Source: G039029935 sp039029935 (GTDB lineage Bacteria > Chloroflexota > Anaerolineae > Caldilineales > Caldilineaceae). From it: a stretch of DNA of 6,600 nucleotides. The stretch spans positions 1 to 6,600 of the forward strand of contig JBCCFC010000784.1 in NCBI GenBank assembly GCA_039029935.1, in the 5' to 3' direction. The translations under genes were made by a program, and so were the position numbers. How positions within the stretch are numbered: position 1 is the first letter of the stretch; each line of letters begins with the position of its first letter. The notes under the pieces were generated by a model. It saw only the letters and a list, made by a program, of their open reading frames with translations. It was not told the DNA's origin and ran no database searches. Positions 1 through 5,386 of this stretch are shown here, piece by piece.

Positions 1-347
1 CCATTAACCTTTGTTATGTTATAATGTCAAACGCGCTATGTTTGCAATACCACAGAATTATTTACACGAATCCTCTAAGGTGTAACTATAGACGGGTTCA
101 TGTGTTATAAAATTGGGTGTTATTGAACCATAATCAAGGCTATTCAAAAAATCAACCTCCGTAAAACGACAACATATATACGCATATATCCAATGGGTTC
201 ATCGTGTATGTATGTGTATTTTGATAGATTCACCCATAATTATTTGTCGGAAGAATCGCTAGTCAAATTGATTATTCACATAGTCATTCAATATACAATT
301 ATTTTTTGGAAAAACTTATTTACAATACTTAGTAAGGAAAGAATTTT
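1..347. other. AT-rich non-coding leader upstream of E1 alpha
   Basis: No convincing gene is seen here. The one longer plus-strand frame (193-462) runs into the E1-alpha gene in another frame and looks like chance. The stretch is clearly richer in A and T than the genes beside it. It holds two extended -10-like sequences (TGTTATAAT at 17-25 and TGTTATAAA at 103-111). GGGTTCAT occurs as a direct repeat at 94-101 and 195-202, and GGTTCA (95-100) forms an inverted repeat with TGAACC (124-129). An alternating AT run lies around 172-190. The region probably holds the control sequences of the dehydrogenase cluster. A regulator site cannot be named from sequence alone. Confidence 0.6.
268..297 (+). 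promoter_or_regulatory. candidate sigma-70-type promoter for the E1/E2 cluster
   Basis: TTGATT (268-273) and TATACA (292-297) are separated by 18 bases, and each matches the -35 and -10 consensus at four of six positions. A start near 304 would give a leader of about 44 bases before the E1-alpha ATG. The surroundings are AT-rich, so chance matches are likely. The extended -10 sequences at 17-25 and 103-111 are alternatives that would give much longer leaders. Confidence 0.25.
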
Positions 348-1391
348 ATGGCAACGACCTCAACTCAAGCCAGCATCCTGTCCTCGCAAGCGGCAACGCA
401 GTTTGATTCGGGGATACTTACGCTTGATCAGTTATTGCCCATGTATCGGTCCATGTTGTTGATTCGGCGGGTGGAAGAGTCCCTACTTTCATTGGCAGAA
501 TCGGGCAAAATTGGTGGAGCGATGCACACGGCAATCGGTCATGAGGCAAATGCAATTGGCACAGCGTTGGCACTGCGCCCAGACGACTATCTCACTTGTA
601 CCTATCGTGGACATCACCACTCCTTGGCGCGGGGTATGGGTGCCAGAGAAGCCATTGCCGAGGTTTTGGGTAAATCGGATGGATTTGCCAAGGGCAAGGG
701 CGGTTCCATGCACTTTATTGCACCTGAAAAGGGATTGATGGGGGGCAATGGGATTGTAGGCGCACAGGTTCCCCATGCAGCAGGGATGGCACTGGCCTCC
801 AAAATGCGGGGCGATGGCCGTGTCGCCATCACCTTTTTTGGCGATGGGGCCATGTACCAAGGGTTGATGCACGAAACCTTTAACATGGCGCAAAAGTGGA
901 ATCTGCCTGTGATCTTCTACTGCGAGAACAATCGCTACTCAGAAATGACGCCGATTTGGCGCACCTCTTCGGTTGAGCATCTTTATAAATTTGTCCACGC
1001 CTATGGAATGGAAAGTATGCAGATCGATGGCAATGATGCCGAAGCCGTCTATCAGGGCGTGAGCAAAGCTGCTGAACTGTGTCGAGCAGGCGAAGGCCCC
1101 GTCTATATCGAGGGTGTCACCTATCGCTTTGCGGGTCACATGGCGGGTGACTTGGAAACCTATCGCACCAAAGAGGAAATTGATGAGCATCGCAAGCGTG
1201 GCCCATTGGTTGTCCTGCGCGATCACATTCTGCGCTCAGAGCCGCAAGATAATAGTACGGATGACATTGAGGAATCCTTAGAGTCCATTCACAGTTCCGT
1301 CGAGGCAGAAGTGACCGAGGCTGTTGAATACGCACAAGAGAGTGCATGGCCGGACTTGGTAGAAGCGTACACAGATGTGTACACACTATAA
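348..1391 (+). CDS. pdhA: 2-oxoacid dehydrogenase E1 component, alpha subunit (pyruvate/acetoin dehydrogenase type)
   Basis: This is the thiamine diphosphate-binding alpha chain of a heterotetrameric E1, which decarboxylates a 2-oxoacid and passes the acyl group to the lipoyl arm of E2 in the cytoplasm. The 347 residues are a normal family length. Visible signatures are YRGHHH near 86-91, KGKGGSMHF (115-123), and the thiamine diphosphate motif starting GDG at 165-167 and ending ENN at 193-195. Near 260-272 is RFAGHMAGD followed by TYR. That segment is closer to the GH-x-x-GD form of acetoin dehydrogenases than to the GHSxSDP of classical pyruvate dehydrogenases, so the substrate is uncertain. 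The start at ATG 348 is supported by AAGGAAAG at 334-341; about 20 poorly conserved residues precede the conserved fold. E1 beta follows after 66 bases and E2 after that, so the three probably form one operon. The gene symbol is by family and does not prove that pyruvate is the substrate. Confidence 0.9.
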   Translation: MATTSTQASILSSQAATQFDSGILTLDQLLPMYRSMLLIRRVEESLLSLAESGKIGGAMHTAIGHEANAIGTALALRPDDYLTCTYRGHHHSLARGMGAREAIAEVLGKSDGFAKGKGGSMHFIAPEKGLMGGNGIVGAQVPHAAGMALASKMRGDGRVAITFFGDGAMYQGLMHETFNMAQKWNLPVIFYCENNRYSEMTPIWRTSSVEHLYKFVHAYGMESMQIDGNDAEAVYQGVSKAAELCRAGEGPVYIEGVTYRFAGHMAGDLETYRTKEEIDEHRKRGPLVVLRDHILRSEPQDNSTDDIEESLESIHSSVEAEVTEAVEYAQESAWPDLVEAYTDVYTL

Positions 1392-1411
1392 AAGAAAATA
1401 GCTATTCGATA

Positions 1412-1437
1412 GTCATTCCTGCTTTCGCAGGAATGAC
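1412..1437. repeat. perfect palindromic hairpin element between E1 alpha and E1 beta
   Basis: GTCATTCCTGC (1412-1422) and GCAGGAATGAC (1427-1437) are exact reverse complements around a TTTC loop, giving an 11-bp stem. No T run follows, so a Rho-independent terminator is unlikely. The core ATTCC-N10-GGAAT has the layout of the short dispersed palindromes (ATTCCC-N8-GGGAAT, dRS3-like) known from Neisseria and similar repeats in other bacteria. I infer a dispersed intergenic repeat. It fills almost half the gap and sits about 20 bases before the E1-beta start, so it could affect mRNA stability or translation of the downstream gene. Confidence 0.75.
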
Positions 1438-1457
1438 CATAGGAATGAAGAGAAAAT

Positions 1458-2453
1458 ATGCGAAAAACGACATATATTCAAGCAGTAAATGAAGCCATGC
1501 GCGAAGAGATGCGTCGCGATGAACGGGTCTTTCTCATCGGTGAAGATATTGGTCACTATGGTGGGCTGTTCCGCGTGACCCGCAACATTCTGGACGAATT
1601 TGGTGAAGGCCGTGTGATTGATACACCCATCAGCGAGCAAGGCTTTATGGGCATGTCCATCGGCGCAGCGATGGTGGGGATGCGTCCCATTATTGAGTTG
1701 ATGTACATGGACTTTTTCATGGTCTGTGCCGATCAAATCTTCAACCAGGGTGCAAAAATGCACTACATGACGGGTGGTTTGGTCAATGTGCCGATGGTGA
1801 TTCGCGGTCAGCATGGCGGTGGCAAGGGTTATGGCTCACAACACAGCCAAAGTGTTGAGAGTACCTTTGCACAGTTCCCTGGCATCAAAGTGGTTGCCCC
1901 TTCTGTGCCAGCCGATGCCAAGGGTCTGTTGATTTCGGCCATCCGTGATGACAACCCGGTTCTCTTCCTCGAACACAAGATGCTCTACTTCACACGTGGT
2001 GATGTGCCTGATTTGGATGAGGATGTGTCTGTACCGATTGGTAAGGCGGATGTGAAGCGCGAAGGCAGTGACCTGACTTTGGTGACGTTCAGCTACTGTC
2101 TACTCCAAGCATTGGAAGCAGCGGAAGAACTTGCCAACGAGCATGGCATTGATGTTGAGGTAGTAGACCTACGTAGCATTGTGCCGCTGGACATGGAAAC
2201 GGTTCTGGCATCGGTTGAAAAGACGGGACGCTTGCTGGCAGTGCATGAGTCGCAGTCCAACTGTGGCATTGGTGCGGAGATTGTCGCACGCATCTATGAG
2301 GAGGCTCCGCATCTCCTGCGCACACCAGCCCGTCGCTTGGGTATGGCGCCTGTCTCCATTCCTGTCTCAGACGTGCTGGAGAAGGAAGTGCTGCCTTGGA
2401 AGAAGAATATGAAAGCCGCCGTTGTTGAAATGATGCGTGTGCCTGTTTATTAA
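1458..2453 (+). CDS. pdhB: 2-oxoacid dehydrogenase E1 component, beta subunit (pyruvate/acetoin dehydrogenase type)
   Basis: This is the beta chain of the thiamine diphosphate-dependent E1. It completes the active site at the interface with the alpha chain and docks on E2. The 331 residues are full family length. The N-terminal pyrimidine-binding domain shows GEDIGHYGG (28-36) and RVIDTPISEQG (52-62), where Glu60 is the expected cofactor-activating glutamate. It also has DFFMVCADQIFNQ (85-97) and GSQHSQS (126-132), where His129 matches the conserved active-site histidine. The C-terminal transketolase-like domain includes VDLRSIVPLD (236-245) and HESQSNCGIGAEI (263-275). QHSQS and the DAKGLL segment (153-158) occur in both acetoin- and pyruvate-type enzymes, so substrate is not settled. 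The ATG at 1458 follows a weak purine-rich site (AGGAATGAAGAG, 1441-1452). It is preceded by E1 alpha and followed by E2 after a 170-base gap filled with tandem repeats. Confidence 0.92.
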   Translation: MRKTTYIQAVNEAMREEMRRDERVFLIGEDIGHYGGLFRVTRNILDEFGEGRVIDTPISEQGFMGMSIGAAMVGMRPIIELMYMDFFMVCADQIFNQGAKMHYMTGGLVNVPMVIRGQHGGGKGYGSQHSQSVESTFAQFPGIKVVAPSVPADAKGLLISAIRDDNPVLFLEHKMLYFTRGDVPDLDEDVSVPIGKADVKREGSDLTLVTFSYCLLQALEAAEELANEHGIDVEVVDLRSIVPLDMETVLASVEKTGRLLAVHESQSNCGIGAEIVARIYEEAPHLLRTPARRLGMAPVSIPVSDVLEKEVLPWKKNMKAAVVEMMRVPVY

Positions 2454-2463
2454 ACAATATGTC

Positions 2464-2580
2464 TCAGTGGCTCAGTAATCAGTGCGTCAGTAATCAGTAC
2501 GTCAGTATTCGGTAATCAGTGTGTCAGTCTCAGACCGCTGACCTACCGACCTACCGACCTACCGACCTACCGACCTACCG
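2464..2580. repeat. two opposed arrays of 7/8-bp tandem repeats between E1 beta and E2
   Basis: The left array is built on TCAGTNN(N), with starts at 2464, 2472, 2479, 2487, 2494, 2502, 2509 (TCGGT), 2516 and 2524. The spacing mostly alternates 8 and 7, and this produces 15-bp higher-order units at 2472-2486, 2487-2501 and 2509-2523. The right array is five exact copies of GACCTACC (2540-2579). Read on the other strand this is TCGGTAGG, so it is the same family in reverse orientation. The junction carries GTCAG (2523-2527) and CTGAC (2538-2542) facing each other. The array lies inside the E1-E2 cluster and ends about 30 bases before the E2 ribosome binding site. It resembles in style the short tandemly repeated sequences known from cyanobacteria. 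No gene is seen here. Confidence 0.9.
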
Positions 2581-2623
2581 AATACCAACCCACTGCTACT
2601 AGCAATATAACGAAGGAAAATCT

Positions 2624-4183
2624 ATGGCTACGGAAGTACGACTGCCCGATATGGGTGAAGGTATTGAAGATGTAACCATTAATGCGTGGCGATTTAATGC
2701 GGGCGATACCGTCAATGAAGGCGATATTTTGCTTGAAGTTGCTACCGATAAAGTTGATACAGAAGTTCCCTCACCGGTGAGCGGAACACTACTCAAGCAA
2801 AACTTTGGCGAAGGTGAGTTGGCCGATATTGATGCTGTCATCGCTGTTATTGGAGAAGCGGGTGAGCGTGTCGCTGAGGCCAGTGCTGCGCCGAGTGCCG
2901 CTACACCTGAACCAGCAGCACCCGCATCTGAACCAACGCAAGCGGCTGCACCTGTTGCGAGTGATGCAAATAGCGACGATGTGAAAGCATCACCTGTTGC
3001 CAAGCGTGTTGCTGCGGACAAAAATGTCTCACTAAGCGGTGTTACAGGGACGGGTCCCGGTGGACAAATTATGAAAGATGATGTCCTTGCTGCGTCCAGT
3101 GGTAGCCAAGTAGGTGAGGCATTGCCTGGTGATTTGGCTGACGTACCGTTGATGATTGTACGTCGCATTGCGGCAGAAAACAACATCAGCTTGGATGAAG
3201 TCGCCAACGGTCGTCCGCTGAGTACGCTGACTAAGTATGATGTGTTGAGTGCGGTTGCCAGCCGTGATAGCGGTGAGACAGTTGTGGTTGAACCACGCTT
3301 TGCACCACCATCCGATGTGCCATTGGCCGGTGTACCAGCCGAACCTGCTGCACCAGCACAGCCATCTGCACCTGTACAACCTGCTGCATCAACACAACCT
3401 GCTGCGCAACCAGCGGCCAAACCTGTGCCAGCATCACCTGCTCCAGCACAAGTCGGTGCGGGCGAAGAGTTGATTAAGCATACACGGATGCGTCAACTGG
3501 TTGCCAAGAACACTGCCAACAGCGCATTCACCAGTCCGCATGTCACCACCATGTGGGATGTGGATATGTCAGCAGTGCTGGCACATCGCAATGCCAATAA
3601 GGGTGAATTCGCCAAACAGGGTGTGCGTCTAACGGTGACTGCCTACTTCATCCCCGCCATTATCGCTGGGTTGAAAGCGGTTCCTGCCGCCAACGCCATG
3701 TGGACCGATGAAGGCGTGGTCATCAAACGCTATTACAACATCGGTATGGCAACGGCGATTCCGATGGACAGCAATGGTATGGGTGGGCTGATTGTGCCTG
3801 TTATCAAGAATGCAGGTGATCTCAATCTGCTGGGTGTCGCTCGTGCGGTCAATGACTTGGCAGTCAAAGCACGAGATGGCAAGCTTGGAGCCAGTGAAAT
3901 TCAGGGCGGAACATTCACCCTGAGCAACTATGGCACATCGGGCAGCACCTTCCAAACACCCATCATCGTCCAGCCACAGGTGGGTATCCTGGGTGTTGGG
4001 GCCATTGAGAAGCGCCCTGTTGTGGTCAGCCAAGGGCATCCATTGGAGGCCAATCGCGGTGACTACTTGGCCTTCCTGCCCATGACCACGCTTGGCTTTA
4101 GCTATGACCATCGTGTGTTGGATGGGGCGACGGCGGATGCGTTCTGTGCGGCGGTGAAGAATACGTTGGAGAATTGGACGTAG
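2624..4183 (+). CDS. pdhC: dihydrolipoamide acyltransferase, E2 core of the 2-oxoacid dehydrogenase complex
   Basis: E2 forms the core of the complex. It takes the acyl group from E1 on a swinging lipoyl arm, transfers it to CoA and binds E3. Order in 519 residues: a lipoyl domain (about 1-80) with ATDKVDT and the lipoylated Lys43; an Ala/Pro linker (about 88-118); and an E3/E1-binding domain (about 122-157, ASPVAKRVAADKN then GTGPGGQI and DDVL). A second, divergent binding-like domain follows at about 174-213 (RRIAAENNISL then TLTKYDVLSA). A long Ala/Pro/Gln linker (about 222-279) precedes the catalytic domain (about 283-519) with GGTFTLSNYG (428-437) and DHRVLDG (495-501), His496 and Asp500 being catalytic. 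The linker DNA repeats CAACCTGCTGC at 3377-3387 and 3395-3405. ATG 2624 follows a good site, GAAGGAAA (2612-2619). The protein could act on pyruvate, acetoin-derived or branched-chain acyl groups. A long antisense frame over the first half is a composition artefact. Confidence 0.92.
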   Translation: MATEVRLPDMGEGIEDVTINAWRFNAGDTVNEGDILLEVATDKVDTEVPSPVSGTLLKQNFGEGELADIDAVIAVIGEAGERVAEASAAPSAATPEPAAPASEPTQAAAPVASDANSDDVKASPVAKRVAADKNVSLSGVTGTGPGGQIMKDDVLAASSGSQVGEALPGDLADVPLMIVRRIAAENNISLDEVANGRPLSTLTKYDVLSAVASRDSGETVVVEPRFAPPSDVPLAGVPAEPAAPAQPSAPVQPAASTQPAAQPAAKPVPASPAPAQVGAGEELIKHTRMRQLVAKNTANSAFTSPHVTTMWDVDMSAVLAHRNANKGEFAKQGVRLTVTAYFIPAIIAGLKAVPAANAMWTDEGVVIKRYYNIGMATAIPMDSNGMGGLIVPVIKNAGDLNLLGVARAVNDLAVKARDGKLGASEIQGGTFTLSNYGTSGSTFQTPIIVQPQVGILGVGAIEKRPVVVSQGHPLEANRGDYLAFLPMTTLGFSYDHRVLDGATADAFCAAVKNTLENWT

Positions 4184-4206
4184 GATATCCTCACCTCAGG
4201 ATATTC
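4183..4206 (+). terminator. possible 3' hairpin after E2
   Basis: The stem starts in the E2 stop codon. GGATATCCT (4183-4191) pairs with AGGATATTC (4198-4206) around a CACCTC loop, with one G-U pair. The stem is AU-rich and no T run follows, so this is not a standard intrinsic terminator. It could instead be a stability hairpin or an inert palindrome. The MITE-like element starts 24 bases downstream and could take over any 3'-end role. Confidence 0.3.
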
Positions 4207-4229
4207 GAGTCCCAATCAACCATTCGCTA

Positions 4230-4357
4230 TAAGTAAACCCAAAAAAGAAATTAGAAATAGCGGAGTAGGCATTCTCTAATGCGACCACTGGCACTAGAGA
4301 GTGCCGGGGTACCCTCTGGGTCCCGCTTATTTCTAAAAACTTAATTGGGTTTACTTA
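4230..4357. mobile_element. MITE-like non-autonomous element with long terminal inverted repeats and TA ends
   Basis: The ends are near reverse complements. The arm at 4230-4263 begins TAAGTAAACCCAA, and the arm at 4323-4357 ends TTGGGTTTACTTA. From the ends inward there are 13 matches, a 2-base mismatch, 3 matches, a 3-base mismatch, 11 matches, a one-base insertion and 4 matches. Both outer ends are TA, as expected for the TA target duplication of IS630/Tc1-mariner elements. The 128 bp hold no reading frame of note. Internally there are hairpins at 4269-4282 (GCATT-CTCT-AATGC) and 4290-4305 (GGCACT-AGAG-AGTGCC), and a weaker one at 4308-4324. An IS630 transposase starts its C-terminal end about 1.9 kb away, but a direct parent relation is not proved. 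The element could also fold as a structured RNA if E2 transcription reads through. Confidence 0.7.
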
Positions 4358-4461
4358 CTCAATGGCACGTTGAGAATTCTTTTCATTGGGTCCTTGACAT
4401 TGCTTTCCGCGGAGATGAGTCTCGTATATCTCCGCTCCGCTCTGTTCTTGACCAACTTCTC

Positions 4462-4495
4462 ATTTAAACACCATTGCCCTAACAAATGTTTAAAT
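4462..4495. promoter_or_regulatory. candidate operator: 9-bp inverted repeat upstream of the HAD gene
   Basis: ATTTAAACA (4462-4470) and TGTTTAAAT (4487-4495) are exact reverse complements 16 bases apart. They lie just upstream of the candidate -35 at 4501. Half-sites separated by about 25 bases centre to centre would suit a dimeric regulator. The arms are AT-rich, so chance is possible. Confidence 0.3.
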
Positions 4496-4500
4496 TTTGA

Positions 4501-4530
4501 TTCGCATATGAATGTTCCGTGCAATATAAT
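4501..4530 (+). promoter_or_regulatory. candidate promoter of the HAD hydrolase gene
   Basis: A perfect TATAAT lies at 4525-4530, with TTCGCA (4501-4506, four of six matches to the -35 consensus) 18 bases upstream. Transcription would start near 4537, leaving about 23 bases before the ATG. This suggests the gene has its own promoter rather than depending on the dehydrogenase cluster. Confidence 0.4.
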
Positions 4531-4559
4531 CAACTAATTTATTTGTAAAGTAGTACACC

Positions 4560-5171
4560 ATGATCAAAGCAATCATCTTTGATGTTGGCGGTGTCCTCAT
4601 CCGTACAGAAGATTGGACGCCCCGTCATAGCTTAGAGGATCGGTTGGAACTAGCACGAGGACAAGCCGATGAACTATTCTATAATGGTGAGATGGGGACC
4701 AAGGCGCAGATGGGGGAAATCACCGAAGCAGAGTTATGGGGTTGGATTCAGAGACATCTGCAACTAAGTGATGCCGACCTTGCCCTCTTTCAACGTGAAT
4801 TTGTGGCAGGCGACCAACTCGACACCAACATAATCACCTACATCCACAAACTGCACACCCGCTATCAGACGGCCATCATCAGCAACGCACGCGACACCCT
4901 GCTCCGTGATGTTACCGAACTCTATCCGATGGCCGACGCCTTTGACCTCATTGTCGGGTCCGCCTATGAACGAATCATGAAACCTGACGCGCAGATTTTT
5001 CTGCGCACCCTAGAGCGGCTCGGTTGCCAGCCAGAAGAAGCGGTCTTTATCGACGATGCGCCACGAAATATTGACGGTGCAAGGGCGGTAGGGCTTCACG
5101 CCATCCACTTTACACCGCAGACAGATTTGCCCGCAGAGTTAGCAGCGTTGGGTGTGTCAGTAGCTCCGTAG
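4560..5171 (+). CDS. HAD-superfamily hydrolase (IA-like, phosphatase-type)
   Basis: This is a cytoplasmic Rossmann-fold hydrolase of the haloacid dehalogenase superfamily, probably acting on a small phosphorylated metabolite; the substrate cannot be read from the sequence. The 203 residues are a usual length for a single HAD domain with a helical cap. Motif I is FDVGGVL with nucleophile Asp8. The usual second aspartate (two residues on) is Gly10, as in the FDxGxV subgroup that includes YihX-like proteins. Motif II is IISNA with Ser108, motif III is Lys141 in MKPDAQIF, and motif IV is FIDDAPRN with Asp165-Asp166. The cap lies at about residues 16-85. The start at 4560 is preceded by only a weak ribosome site (AAAGTAG, about 10 bases upstream), but the protein begins exactly at the first strand of the fold. 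The last codons and the stop overlap a piece of the TCAGTNNN repeat family. Its gap from E2 (376 bases) suggests independent expression. Confidence 0.88.
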   Translation: MIKAIIFDVGGVLIRTEDWTPRHSLEDRLELARGQADELFYNGEMGTKAQMGEITEAELWGWIQRHLQLSDADLALFQREFVAGDQLDTNIITYIHKLHTRYQTAIISNARDTLLRDVTELYPMADAFDLIVGSAYERIMKPDAQIFLRTLERLGCQPEEAVFIDDAPRNIDGARAVGLHAIHFTPQTDLPAELAALGVSVAP

Positions 5172-5186
5172 GTCAGTAGGTCAGTG
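5157..5186 (+). repeat. second copy of the TCAGTNNN repeat family at the end of the HAD gene
   Basis: TCAGTAGC (5157-5164), TCAGTAGG (5173-5180) and TCAGTG (5181-5186) follow one another, and GTAGGTCA is an exact tandem pair at 5168-5175 and 5176-5183. This is the same family as the array at 2464-2580: TCAGTAGG differs by one base from TCGGTAGG, the reverse complement form of GACCTACC units there. The first units lie inside the HAD coding region and form its final codons and the TAG stop. Confidence 0.75.
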
Positions 5187-5386
5187 ATGATAGGCAGATA
5201 GACTGATTCCTAATACCATAAAAATCGGCCATAAGTGCAATGCCCTCCTATGACAAAAGTCCATAGACAACTTTGACTGCATACGGTATCCTGTAAGTAC
5301 ATTAATTTTTGCTAAACACAGAAACCAGAAACAGTTTTTAACCTGATAGTTGTTCTTTGAGAATGTAGTCAATAGGAGAGCACACA

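Larger units (their letters stand above)
4358..4559. other. non-coding gap between the MITE-like element and the HAD gene
   Basis: No convincing gene is seen. A 60-residue minus-strand frame (4351-4533) overlaps the right end of the MITE-like element and resembles nothing I recognise. The stretch holds a perfect 8-bp stem (GCGGAGAT 4409-4416 with ATCTCCGC 4428-4435) with an 11-base loop, and a 9-bp inverted repeat at 4462-4495 described separately. TTGACA at 4394-4399 has no suitable -10 partner at normal spacing. Confidence 0.55.

Noticed and set aside
94..202. GGGTTCAT direct repeat as a regulator binding site
   Set aside because: Two 8-base copies 101 bases apart in an AT-rich leader are too little to call an operator.
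193..462. 89-codon plus-strand frame overlapping the start of E1 alpha
   Set aside because: No ribosome binding site or family resemblance, and it overlaps a well-supported gene in another frame.
2540..2579. Possible CRISPR array
   Set aside because: Units are 8 bp, directly tandem and have no spacers, so this is a simple tandem repeat.
2599..3420. Long minus-strand frame of 273 codons across the E2 gene
   Set aside because: It is low-complexity (Ala/Gly/Thr/Ser) and mirrors the Ala/Pro linkers of E2 on the other strand. The plus-strand protein has clear domains and a ribosome binding site.
4183..4206. Rho-independent terminator after E2 as a firm call
   Set aside because: The stem is AU-rich and no T run follows, so it is listed only as a low-confidence hairpin.
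4394..4399. Perfect TTGACA -35 element
   Set aside because: No -10 lies at 15-19 bases. The nearest AT-rich hexamer (GTATAT at 4424) is about 24 bases away.
4351..4533. 60-codon minus-strand frame in the gap before the HAD gene
   Set aside because: It overlaps the MITE-like element's right end and resembles no family I know. It could be a remnant, but nothing supports translation.
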